Shown here piece by piece: positions 22,999-30,544 of a stretch of DNA of 37,463 bases (positions are counted from its first letter, which is position 1; every line of letters begins with the position of its first letter). The notes beneath the pieces are model-generated. The model was not told where the DNA came from. It was given only the letters and a program-made list of their open reading frames with translations, and did no database searches. Position numbers and translations under genes: made by a program. Source of the DNA: Desulfobacterales bacterium S7086C20 (GTDB lineage Bacteria > Desulfobacterota > Desulfobacteria > Desulfobacterales > C00003060); contig MAVP01000007.1 of the NCBI GenBank assembly GCA_001751075.1, forward strand, positions 1 to 37,463, read 5' to 3'.

Positions 22999-23052
22999 AT
23001 GTTTATATTTGAAAGACAAGTTCCAGAGGGCAAAAGCCTCTTAACCTGTTAG
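22999..23052 (+). CDS. possible pyrB leader peptide (17 codons)
   Basis: ATG 22999 opens a 17-codon frame (MFIFERQVPEGKSLLTC) with GGGAGG twelve bases upstream. Its stop codon sits in the loop of the terminator hairpin just before pyrB. A ribosome translating it closely behind RNA polymerase would block the left arm of the hairpin. This resembles in outline the pyrL leader of E. coli pyrBI attenuation. The RBS spacing is long and the peptide has no diagnostic sequence, so this stays a hypothesis. Confidence 0.35.
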   Translation: MFIFERQVPEGKSLLTC

Positions 23053-23071
23053 GTTAAAGAGGCTTTTTTTT
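23032..23071 (+). terminator. intrinsic terminator / attenuator upstream of pyrB
   Basis: AAAAGCCTCTTAACCT and AGGTTAAAGAGGCTTTT form a long stem with one bulged base and a 3-nt loop, followed by a run of T. It lies 45 bp before pyrB and after a likely promoter, which favours attenuation of pyrBC over simple termination of lepB. Termination of lepB remains possible. Confidence 0.75.
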
Positions 23072-23115
23072 GGCTAAATTGTTGGCTTCATTGCGGAGAG
23101 GGATTAATACAGTTT

Positions 23116-24039
23116 GTGAAGTTTGAAAAGAAAGACATTTTAGACATCGAAAGCTTGTCTAGAGATGAGATTGGTCTCATCCTCGACACGGCGGATTCTC
23201 TTAAGGAGATATCGAGTCGTGCTATCAAGAAAGTACCCACCCTGCGTGGTAAAACGATTGTCCATTTCTTCCATGAATCAAGCACCAGAACTCGAACATC
23301 CTTTGAGATCGCAGCCAAAAGACTCAGTGGCGACACAGTAAGTATCTCCGCATCCACTAGTAGCATCGTAAAGGGAGAAACCCTGGCAGATACAGCCAGA
23401 AATCTTGAGGCAATGAACCCTGACGCAATCATACTTCGCCATAAGGCGGCCGGCACTCCTCATATGCTTGCTCGCTTAGTAAAAAGTTCCGTGATCAATG
23501 CCGGGGATGGCATGCACGCACACCCAACTCAGGCATTGCTGGACATGATGACAATACGCGAGAGAAAGGGCCGTCTTGACGGGCTCAACATAGTCATTGC
23601 AGGTGATATTGCCCACAGTCGTGTTGCCCGCTCTAACATAGTAGGCTTTACTAAGATGGGAGCTCGAGTTAGCCTGGTTGGCCCGCCAACCATGATTCCC
23701 CAAGGCATAGAAACCCTGGGCGCTTCTGCAAGCTATGACATCAAAGAAGCAATCGGAGACGCTGATATTATCATGATGCTGCGTATTCAAAAGGAGCGAC
23801 AAGAATCATTTCTATTCCCTTCCGATCGGGAATACGCACGATATTTCGGTTTAACCGCAGAAACCTTGGCCACGGCAAAGGACGATGTCCTGATTATGCA
23901 TCCCGGCCCCATCAACAGGGGCGTTGAAATTGCCCCTGAGGTTGCTGATGGCCCGTACTCAGTCATACTGGAACAAGTGGCTAATGGCGTGGCTGTACGA
24001 ATGGCTATCCTTTATCTTCTCCTTGGAGGGCCCAGGTGA
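23116..24039 (+). CDS. pyrB: aspartate carbamoyltransferase, catalytic subunit
   Basis: PyrB makes carbamoyl-aspartate in pyrimidine synthesis. The 307-residue protein has the carbamoyl-phosphate loop [12 protein letters not shown], the [12 protein letters not shown] segment, [12 protein letters not shown], and [11 protein letters not shown] near the C-terminus. Start is GTG; GAGAGG lies upstream at somewhat long spacing. The stop overlaps the pyrC start. No regulatory pyrI follows, so allosteric control of the E. coli type is not indicated. Expression may be controlled by the leader upstream. Confidence 0.96.
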   Translation: MKFEKKDILDIESLSRDEIGLILDTADSLKEISSRAIKKVPTLRGKTIVHFFHESSTRTRTSFEIAAKRLSGDTVSISASTSSIVKGETLADTARNLEAMNPDAIILRHKAAGTPHMLARLVKSSVINAGDGMHAHPTQALLDMMTIRERKGRLDGLNIVIAGDIAHSRVARSNIVGFTKMGARVSLVGPPTMIPQGIETLGASASYDIKEAIGDADIIMMLRIQKERQESFLFPSDREYARYFGLTAETLATAKDDVLIMHPGPINRGVEIAPEVADGPYSVILEQVANGVAVRMAILYLLLGGPR

Positions 24040-25322
24040 AGCGTACGGTGATTCAAGGCGGCCATGTAGTCGACCCAGAAACAGGCATCGACGGTCTGTT
24101 CGATATTGTGATCGAAGATGGCAAGATTCTAAGCGTTGGGGATTCGAAACCGGGAACTGGAGACTGGAAACTGGAAACAATTGATGCCACCGACAAGGTG
24201 GTTACTCCTGGCCTCATCGACATGCACACACATCTCCGGGAACCCGGTCATGAATATAAAGAAACCATTCAAACAGGATGCCTGGCGGCAGTCCATGGTG
24301 GTTTTACAACCATTTGTTGTATGCCCAATACGCAGCCGGTCAACGATAATCAATCGGTGACGGACTATATTCTCAAGAAGGCAAGGGCAGCTGGAAGTGT
24401 TCGTGTCTATCCCATTGGTGCCGTAAGTCAGGGACTCAAGGGGAAGAATCTGGCCGAATACGGCGAGATGAAGGCCGCCGGAGTTGTCGCGCTTTCAGAC
24501 GATGGCAACCCCGTGATGAATGCCCAGCTGATGCGGCGTGCCATGGAATATGCTAAGGCTTTTGAACTGCTGATAATTTCTCACTGTGAAGACCGAGATC
24601 TTACCTCAAACGGGGTTATGAATGAGGGGGTCACGGCTACTCGTTTGGGCCTTGCAGGCATACCGAACAGTTCGGAAAGCGTTATGGTGGCAAGAGATAT
24701 TGCCTTATGCGAACTCACAGGCGCCCCTGTTCATATTGCACACGTAAGTACTGAAGATTCGGTACGTATTATTCGTAATGCCAAGGAACGTGGCTTGCCG
24801 GTGACGGCAGAGACAGCGCCACATTATTTCTCCTTAACTGAAGAGGCAGTCCTAAATTATGACACTAATGCCAAGGTCCACCCCCCCCTTCGCACAGCCA
24901 AAGACAGAGAAGCTATCCGTCAAGGACTTGCAGATGGCGCCATTGATATTATTGCCAGTGACCATGCTCCCCACAGTAGTGTGGAAAAGGAAGTAGAGTT
25001 TGAGGCTGCAGCTAATGGCTTGATCGGCATGGAGACTTCCTTGCCTTTAAGTTTGAAGTTACTGGAAAAGGGTTTTTTGAGTTTAACGGATCTTGTCTTA
25101 AAAATGTCAGTCAATCCTGCACGGGTGCTAAGGCTTGATCATATCGGTCTCAAACCCGGCAACCCCGCAGATCTCACAGTCATCGATCTAGAAAAGAGAT
25201 TTACAATCAATGCTGACACCTTCCGCTCCAAGAGTCGAAACACACCATTTAATGGCTGGCAAGTAAAAGGAAAGGCGGTCATTACAATGGTAGGGGGAAA
25301 GGTCGTCTTTAATGACTACTAA
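24036..25322 (+). CDS. pyrC: dihydroorotase, class I
   Basis: PyrC cyclises carbamoyl-aspartate to dihydroorotate. The 428-residue protein has the metal ligands in [15 protein letters not shown], the ISHCEDRDL and HIAHVST histidines, ETAPHYF, and the catalytic-aspartate SDHAPHS, as in class I (AllB/Aquifex-type) enzymes. GTG start overlaps the pyrB stop (GTGA). The N-terminal loop [16 protein letters not shown] is encoded by a 7-bp tandem repeat (see separate feature) that keeps the frame. The 3' end overlaps the regulator gene by 11 nt. Confidence 0.96.
   Translation: MKRTVIQGGHVVDPETGIDGLFDIVIEDGKILSVGDSKPGTGDWKLETIDATDKVVTPGLIDMHTHLREPGHEYKETIQTGCLAAVHGGFTTICCMPNTQPVNDNQSVTDYILKKARAAGSVRVYPIGAVSQGLKGKNLAEYGEMKAAGVVALSDDGNPVMNAQLMRRAMEYAKAFELLIISHCEDRDLTSNGVMNEGVTATRLGLAGIPNSSESVMVARDIALCELTGAPVHIAHVSTEDSVRIIRNAKERGLPVTAETAPHYFSLTEEAVLNYDTNAKVHPPLRTAKDREAIRQGLADGAIDIIASDHAPHSSVEKEVEFEAAANGLIGMETSLPLSLKLLEKGFLSLTDLVLKMSVNPARVLRLDHIGLKPGNPADLTVIDLEKRFTINADTFRSKSRNTPFNGWQVKGKAVITMVGGKVVFNDY
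24152..24178 (+). repeat. heptameric tandem repeat inside pyrC
   Basis: GGAACTG-GAGACTG-GAAACTG-GAAAC is about three and a half copies of a 7-bp unit. Three units add 21 nt, so the reading frame holds. It encodes GTGDWKLE in a loop before the conserved IDATDKVV strand, where dihydroorotases vary in sequence. Similar GAAACTG runs normally sit between genes. Confidence 0.7.
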
Positions 25323-26721
25323 TGTCGCTAACCTCCTAGTCGTAGATGACGATCTGAGTATGCGTGAGATGCTCGATGTCATGCTCACCTCAGAAGGATA
25401 CAACATTGAGTATGCTGAAGACGGGTCAAAGGCCATTCGCATGCTCGCAAAGAGAGACTACGACCTTGTTATCTCCGATATCAGAATGGGGCCTGTAGAC
25501 GGGCTTGCCGTACTCAAAGAGGCAAAGAGACGCTCACCTGAAACGCTGGTTATCATGATCTCTGCTTTTGCAACCACTGAAACAGCTGTTGAGGCAATGA
25601 ACGACGGCGCCTATGATTACATTCCAAAACCATTCGATGTGGATGAGATGAAGCAGACCATCAGAAACGCATTGGAAAGAAAAACCCTGGAAAATGAAAA
25701 GCAAGCCCTGGAAGCTGAACTCAAAAAGACCTACCATTTTGAAAGTATTGTGGGAAATAGTCCGGCGCTAATGAGAATTTACACTACCATCAAGCAGGTA
25801 GCTGACACGCGAACCAATGTACTTATCACCGGAGAAAGCGGTACGGGCAAGGAACTGATTGCCAGAGGCATCCATAATAATAGCAGCAGAAAGGATAGCC
25901 CCTTTACGGTTATCCACTGTGCAGGAATACCCGAGACGTTGATGGAAAGTGAACTCTTTGGTCACAGAAAAGGGGCCTTCACCGGGGCTGTTGAGAACAA
26001 AGAGGGACTCTTTGAGGCAAGCCATGATGGCACGGTCTTCCTTGATGAAATCGCCGAACTTTCACCCACTATACAGGTCAAACTCCTCAGGGTTGTCCAC
26101 GAAAAGGCCTTCAAACGGGTAGGAGACACCAAAGACATTGAAGTAGACATCCGGATCATTTCAGCGACAAACAAGAACCTCGAAGACGAGGTTATTGCTG
26201 GAAACTTCAGAGAAGACCTCTTTTACCGCCTAAATGTAATCCACATTGATACCCCCCCTCTTAGGGAAAGAAAGGAAGACCTGCCTGCCCTAGCTCACCA
26301 TTTTTTGGAAAAGTTTTCAAAAGAGATGGGAAAATCCATACACAAGCTTTCCTCCTACGCCCTGGATATGCTTGCCACGTATGATTTTCCTGGAAACATA
26401 AGAGAGCTCGAAAATATGATCGAAAGAAGTGTAGCCACAGCCACCACCAATATCATCCTGCCGGAAAGCCTTGCTCTGGCCAGCCATAAGCAAACTAAAA
26501 CACAGCAAGGAGAAACCGTATCTGCCACTCCTGTCATCCAGGACTTCCCGCCAACAGGGATTGATTTGGAAGGCATGTTAGGCAACATGGAAAGACAATA
26601 TTTATTAAAGGCTATGGAGATGTCTGGAGGGGGCAAGCAAAAAGCCGCCGAACTACTTGGGATTACCATGCGAAACCTGCGCTATCGTTTAGAAAAACTG
26701 GAAAAAGAAAAAGCGCAATAG
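25312..26721 (+). CDS. sigma-54-dependent response regulator, PilR/NtrC-like
   Basis: The 469-residue protein has a receiver domain (VVDDDLSMREML; phosphorylated D56 in ISDIRMG), an AAA+ domain (Walker A GESGTGKELIARGIH, GAFTGAV loop that contacts sigma-54, FLDEIAELS) and a C-terminal Fis-type HTH (AAELLGITMRNLRYRLEKL). The ITxRxLRYRLxKL ending is typical of PilR, which activates pilA, and pilA is the next long gene. No sensor kinase such as PilS is adjacent; upstream is pyrC, overlapped by 11 nt. It depends on the RpoN encoded at 14664-16148. PilR is the best guess; AtoC/NtrC-like relatives are possible. Confidence 0.9.
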   Translation: MTTNVANLLVVDDDLSMREMLDVMLTSEGYNIEYAEDGSKAIRMLAKRDYDLVISDIRMGPVDGLAVLKEAKRRSPETLVIMISAFATTETAVEAMNDGAYDYIPKPFDVDEMKQTIRNALERKTLENEKQALEAELKKTYHFESIVGNSPALMRIYTTIKQVADTRTNVLITGESGTGKELIARGIHNNSSRKDSPFTVIHCAGIPETLMESELFGHRKGAFTGAVENKEGLFEASHDGTVFLDEIAELSPTIQVKLLRVVHEKAFKRVGDTKDIEVDIRIISATNKNLEDEVIAGNFREDLFYRLNVIHIDTPPLRERKEDLPALAHHFLEKFSKEMGKSIHKLSSYALDMLATYDFPGNIRELENMIERSVATATTNIILPESLALASHKQTKTQQGETVSATPVIQDFPPTGIDLEGMLGNMERQYLLKAMEMSGGGKQKAAELLGITMRNLRYRLEKLEKEKAQ

Positions 26722-26828
26722 CAGGTTTAAGTTTTTCCGATTCCACGTCGATCATTGTTTGAAACGTTACTTGATACAGTTATGTAGTGCAACCGAAACG
26801 CTGAACCATGAACGACCGCGACAAAATT

Positions 26829-26844
26829 TGTCAAGTTATTGACA
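26829..26844. promoter_or_regulatory. TGTCAA-GTTA-TTGACA dyad upstream of the pilA leader
   Basis: A perfect 6-bp inverted repeat with a 4-nt spacer. The right arm is a consensus -35 hexamer, but no -10 follows at 16-18 bp. It could be an operator half-site pair. Confidence is low because 6-bp dyads arise by chance. Confidence 0.3.
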
Positions 26845-26881
26845 CTTTTTGTAATTATTCCTGCTTAGGAGGTATTTCGTA

Positions 26882-27058
26882 TTGAAACTATCAAGCCCTG
26901 ATATTCCAAGAATATCAGGGAACTACATCGATATTGGAAAACATGGCAAAATCGGTATGCTTTTTGCTGAGCTTAACAGCAATCGATTGAAAGAAAAAAA
27001 GCAACTTAATTACCTGATAGGATCACAGACAAAGAAAAACAACTGTGAAGGGAGGTGA
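26882..27058 (+). CDS. possible small protein (58 aa), TTG start, upstream of pilA
   Basis: A 58-codon frame starts at TTG with a strong AGGAGG (26867-26872) nine bases upstream and ends at 27056-27058. It is missing from the ORF track because it is short and lacks an early ATG. The product (MKLSSPDIPRISGNYIDIGK..., basic C-terminus KKNNCEGR) has no signal peptide or membrane helix, and I do not recognise it. A perfect palindrome lies in its first codons, so the region may instead be regulatory. Good RBS and open frame support coding; lack of homology knowledge keeps this tentative. Confidence 0.4.
   Translation: MKLSSPDIPRISGNYIDIGKHGKIGMLFAELNSNRLKEKKQLNYLIGSQTKKNNCEGR
26896..26920. promoter_or_regulatory. 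perfect 11-bp palindrome (CCCTGATATTC-CAA-GAATATCAGGG)
   Basis: The arms match perfectly across a 3-nt loop. There is no T-run after it, so it is not a terminator. It lies 12 nt downstream of the TTG start of the small ORF, where an RNA hairpin could block or stall translation, or a protein could bind the DNA. Confidence 0.6.
26954..26967 (+). promoter_or_regulatory. candidate sigma-54 promoter (GG-N10-GC) for pilA
   Basis: CGGTATGCTTTTTGCT has the invariant GG (-24) and GC (-12) at exact spacing and a TTGCT -12 block, but the -24 block lacks the usual TGGCA. It is inside the possible small ORF and about 210 bp before pilA. The nearby PilR-like activator makes a sigma-54 promoter expected somewhere here. 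Confidence 0.4.
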
Positions 27059-27117
27059 GGATGTAGAAAGTAGGGGGGCATAAATGACTTGAATAAAACA
27101 CTTCTAATTTTTTTAAA

Positions 27118-27151
27118 GCGGCATAGCCGCGCTCCAGAAAATCGGGGAGCG
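27118..27151 (+). promoter_or_regulatory. two adjacent hairpins in the pilA 5' leader
   Basis: GCGGC-ATA-GCCGC (27118-27130) is followed at once by CGCTCC...GGAGCG (27130-27151). They end about 10 nt before the AAGGAGG ribosome-binding site (27161-27167) of pilA. They may protect the mRNA 5' end or tune translation. Confidence 0.5.
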
Positions 27152-27174
27152 ATTATATTAAAGGAGGTTTCACC

Positions 27175-27555
27175 ATGCTTCAAAAGCTAATCCAAAAAAA
27201 GAACCAAAAAGGTTTTACCCTTATCGAACTTATGATCGTAATCGCTATCATTGGTATCCTGGCGGCGATCGCTATTCCAAACTTCATAAGCTACAGGAAA
27301 CGGGCCTATGAAAGATCGGCCCAGTCAGACATGAAAAATGCCTATACTGCGGCAATGGCCTATCTGACGGATTATCCGGGTTGCTCACTAGCATATACTG
27401 ACTTGACAGGTGGTGGCGGTTTCAGGCCGACCACCAACGTGACTACAGCCGTTCCTGCCTCTGGTGCAGATTGCTTTACACTAACATCTACGCACGTCAG
27501 TGGCGACTATACCTTCAGTATTACACAGGATGGTTCCACCTCTAGCGGCAGCTAA
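27175..27555 (+). CDS. pilA: type IV pilin (major pilin candidate)
   Basis: The 126-residue prepilin has leader MLQKLIQKKNQKG, cleavage after G13, then FTLIELMIVIAIIGILAAIAIPNF, the canonical type IVa N-terminal helix with Glu at +5. The C-terminal domain is short and has two cysteines (YPGCSL and ADCFTL) that could form the disulfide loop. The end is rich in Ser/Thr/Gly, possible O-glycosylation sites. A strong RBS (AAGGAGG, 7 nt) and an excellent terminator make it a separate, strongly expressed unit. The upstream PilR-like regulator and the glycosyltransferase genes downstream support a surface pilus that may be modified. Confidence 0.93.
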   Translation: MLQKLIQKKNQKGFTLIELMIVIAIIGILAAIAIPNFISYRKRAYERSAQSDMKNAYTAAMAYLTDYPGCSLAYTDLTGGGGFRPTTNVTTAVPASGADCFTLTSTHVSGDYTFSITQDGSTSSGS

Positions 27556-27572
27556 ATAACCCTCTAACTGAT

Positions 27573-27625
27573 GATGGAAGCAGCCCCAAACTTATGCGAG
27601 AAAGGGGTTGCTTCCATCTTTTTTT
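27573..27625 (+). terminator. intrinsic terminator after pilA
   Basis: GATGGAAGCAGCCCC (27573-27587) pairs with GGGGTTGCTTCCATC (27604-27618), a 15-bp stem with one G-T wobble, followed by seven T. It begins about 18 nt after the pilA stop and should separate pilA from the downstream locus. Confidence 0.9.
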
Positions 27626-27708
27626 GTGCCTGACGATTCAGACGCAGTAACCCTCCCGTAATATCCGTTTTGTTTGTACATGATACATTTTGTGCTATTA
27701 TGAAATAA

Positions 27709-29793
27709 ATGCCATCTCATCAACGTACATGCTCGCGACGGTCTTTGTTGTTGGATTTTGCTCTTTTCAGCACCGTCCTTGCGGTCTATTTGCTTACCAC
27801 ATGCCCGAGCGTGTATGTGGGTGACAGCGGTGAGTTTATCGCCTCCGCCTTTTGCCTCGGCAATGCCCATAATTCCGGCTACCCTCTCTATGCGTTGATC
27901 GGAAAGTTGTTCAGTCTAGTTCCTTTTGGAAACATCGCCTTTCGGATCAACATTATGTCAGCCTCTTTCGGTGCCCTGACCGTGTGGCTGATCTACCGGG
28001 TTATCGTATGGGAAACACACTCTTTCCTTGCCGCAATATCCGCCGCACTGCTACTTGCCTTTTCCGCCACTTTCTGGTCCCAAACCACCTGCGCAGAGGT
28101 CTATACATTCCATGCCTTTTTTGTTGCCTTGATAATAACACTCGTTTTTTGGTGGAAAAAAACGATGTCCCTTGACCGGCTGTGCATACTCGCATTCGTG
28201 GCAGGGCTCAGTTTTGCCAATCACCTTCAGACCGTTATGCTTGCCCCTGCGTTATGCTTCTTCATCATATCGTCAGATCACAAGGCCTTGTTAGGTTTCA
28301 GGAATTTGTTTTTGTTACTCCTTTTTTTTACGCTCGGTTTGTCTGTTTATCTCTACCTGCCCATTCGCACCGAGGCCGGCTCAGCTATTCACTGGGGAGA
28401 CCCTGATACGGTTGGAAGTTTCTTTAACCATGTCTTTGCGAGTGCCCACCGTCACGGATATATGTTCAACGAATCATGGGACACATATGGAGCACGACTC
28501 GTAAGTGCCATCAAGGAGATGGTCAGACAGTATCACCTATTCCTGGTCTTTGCAGCCATTGGATGGGCGAAAGAAAAGGATGTTAGAAACAAGGTATTCT
28601 GGATTCTCATAGTGCTTTTTGACATAATATACACGGTATTTTTAAATACCATCTCTCTAGAGATCACGGCCTTTCAGATCCCCAGTTATGTTGCCCTGGC
28701 CATCCTCATTGGCAAAGGCATGGCCGGCATCATGGAATATCGGTTATCGAGTCAGTCATTGAACCGGATCTATCACCTCAGCCTCAAATCTGCGTTTGCA
28801 TGCTTTCCTATGGTTCTGCTGACCACAAACCTCTATCAAAACGATCAACATATGAACTACACTGCGTACGAATACGGGATGAATATTATGAGAAGTATTC
28901 CCAGCGATAGCACCTTGCTTTTGGGCGGGGATAATGTCGTTTTTCCTGTTAGCTATCTCCGATTAGCAGAAAATGCACGTCCCGATGTCGCAATCTACGA
29001 TCGCTACAATCTGATTTTCAAAATGCCTTTTCTTTATAAAGAAAGCTCGGTTTTTGTCGGTAAATGGGAAGAATTGAGACACATCATAGAAACAGAACTA
29101 GCCAGAACTCGAAGGTATGTCTACCTTGCCATGTTTAATGAAAAGGCCTTTTCAAATCAAGAGTGTGATTTGATTCCGCATGGCCTCACATATCGGGTGG
29201 TACTTTCAGATCAGCTTGAGTCGGCACTGACAGAAGGGGTTGATCCTTGGCCATTTTATATATGGGAAAGCACGAACAATACTTTCTATCGAGATTACAT
29301 GAACAGATTGGTTGCGGGCTGCTTTCTCTTCAAGATTGGCAGGGACCTTATCTTGGCGGGAAACCAATCATCTGGGATAGAAATGTTAGAGAAATCCTCG
29401 TCTATTGCTCCTAATGATCATGCTTTGCACATAGATCTTGCACTTTTCTATACTGACATGGGTGTGTATAAAAATGCATTATCGGAACTAAAAATCTCTT
29501 CCCAATTTGCTACAAACCTTGCCGTTCTGTACAATATCTGGGGATACTATTATGAAAAGATAGGAGAAAACGCCAAAGCAATAGAGGCTTTCGAAAAATC
29601 GATCGTTGCAAATCCCAAGGATTCAGATACTTATAATAATTTAGGTTTGTTGTATCTGGAGGCCGACAAACCTGATTCGGCAAAAGATGCATTTGAAAAA
29701 TCCTTGTCATTAAATCCAAAACAGCCCAAATTGATCAGCTTTCTGAATGAACATGACTTAAGACCAGACATTGTTGAGCAAACAAAAAAGTAA
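27709..29793 (+). CDS. DUF2723-family multipass membrane protein with C-terminal TPRs
   Basis: The 694-residue protein opens with a helix and the DUF2723 signature: CPSVYVGDSGEFIASAFCLG followed by NSGYPLYALIGKLF. The family is distantly related to GT-C protein O-mannosyltransferases, whose acidic residues lie in that first periplasmic loop. About 10 helices span residues 15-360. A soluble region follows, and residues 545-690 are TPR repeats (WGYYYEKIGENAKAIEAFEK, NNLGLLYLEADKPDSAKDAF). A polyprenyl-phosphate-sugar-dependent glycosyltransferase role is inference. The ATG has no clear RBS. The stop overlaps the next ATG by one base (TAATG). Confidence 0.85.
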   Translation: MPSHQRTCSRRSLLLDFALFSTVLAVYLLTTCPSVYVGDSGEFIASAFCLGNAHNSGYPLYALIGKLFSLVPFGNIAFRINIMSASFGALTVWLIYRVIVWETHSFLAAISAALLLAFSATFWSQTTCAEVYTFHAFFVALIITLVFWWKKTMSLDRLCILAFVAGLSFANHLQTVMLAPALCFFIISSDHKALLGFRNLFLLLLFFTLGLSVYLYLPIRTEAGSAIHWGDPDTVGSFFNHVFASAHRHGYMFNESWDTYGARLVSAIKEMVRQYHLFLVFAAIGWAKEKDVRNKVFWILIVLFDIIYTVFLNTISLEITAFQIPSYVALAILIGKGMAGIMEYRLSSQSLNRIYHLSLKSAFACFPMVLLTTNLYQNDQHMNYTAYEYGMNIMRSIPSDSTLLLGGDNVVFPVSYLRLAENARPDVAIYDRYNLIFKMPFLYKESSVFVGKWEELRHIIETELARTRRYVYLAMFNEKAFSNQECDLIPHGLTYRVVLSDQLESALTEGVDPWPFYIWESTNNTFYRDYMNRLVAGCFLFKIGRDLILAGNQSSGIEMLEKSSSIAPNDHALHIDLALFYTDMGVYKNALSELKISSQFATNLAVLYNIWGYYYEKIGENAKAIEAFEKSIVANPKDSDTYNNLGLLYLEADKPDSAKDAFEKSLSLNPKQPKLISFLNEHDLRPDIVEQTKK

Positions 29794-30515
29794 TGTATCT
29801 CTCTCTAATCATCCCTTTGTACAACGAGGAAAGGTGCCTTGAGGAAAGCTTCAAGGCTGTAAAGGCATACCTCGATACCCTCAAGAAGGACTACGAGATT
29901 GTCCTCGTAAATGACGGAAGCTATGACAATACGAGGCTGATTGTTGAAAAAATCGTTGAAAGGAATCCAAAAACCAGCTTGCTAAGCAGCCCCGAAAATA
30001 AAGGCAAAGGACATGCTGTCAGAAAGGGTATCCTGGACGCGGCCGGAAAATATGTCATATTCACAGATGCTGACTTGGCCGTGCCGGCTCGTTTTATTGG
30101 CACATGTTTGAAAGAACTGGAAAGCGGAAACTCAATGGTTATAGGTTCCAGACATCTACCGGACTCCATTTTCAAGATACGCGAAAAGCCTCTGCGCCAA
30201 TTTTTGGGTGAAATCTTTCGAAGGTTCGCACAAATTAGCCTGGGTTTGAGGGTCTCTGACATTACATGTGGACTGAAGGGGTTTTCAAGAGAGGCCGCTT
30301 TCGATATCTTTTCTCGATCACGAATTGACCGATGGGGTTATGATGCAGAGGTTGTTTCCCTTGCCCAAAGACTCGGATATGACATCAAGGAAGTGCCTGT
30401 AGTGTGGCGCCATTCTTTTGACTCTAAAGTAAACGTGGGCATTGATTCTCTTGGCACACTTCTGGAGATATTTCGAATAAGACATTACTTTGCTAGAAAA
30501 CTATATAACTGCTGA
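29793..30515 (+). CDS. family 2 glycosyltransferase, dolichyl/polyprenyl-phosphate glucosyltransferase-like (ALG5-like)
   Basis: The 240-residue GT-A enzyme has the N-terminal LSLIIPLYNEERCLEESF, the ND-containing VLVNDGSYDNT, NKGKGHAVRKGIL, the metal-binding DADLAVP (DxD-like) and CGLKGFSREAAF. NKGKGxAVRxG and DADL are characteristic of ALG5-type enzymes that load a sugar onto polyprenyl phosphate. No C-terminal membrane helices are present, so it is peripheral. It is coupled to the DUF2723 gene by a TAATG overlap and followed by a YfhO-like gene, a pairing seen in three-component glycosylation systems. Confidence 0.9.
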   Translation: MYLSLIIPLYNEERCLEESFKAVKAYLDTLKKDYEIVLVNDGSYDNTRLIVEKIVERNPKTSLLSSPENKGKGHAVRKGILDAAGKYVIFTDADLAVPARFIGTCLKELESGNSMVIGSRHLPDSIFKIREKPLRQFLGEIFRRFAQISLGLRVSDITCGLKGFSREAAFDIFSRSRIDRWGYDAEVVSLAQRLGYDIKEVPVVWRHSFDSKVNVGIDSLGTLLEIFRIRHYFARKLYNC

Positions 30516-30544
30516 ACAAATATGCATTTGGACTATCTTTGGAC

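Noticed and set aside
23018-23032. a definite PyrR binding site
   Set aside because: The match to the PyrR consensus lacks a base and no pyrR gene is in the window, so it is mentioned only as an alternative.
26839-26867. sigma-70 promoter at the TTGACA before the pilA leader
   Set aside because: No -10-like hexamer occurs at 16-18 bp; only the dyad is kept.
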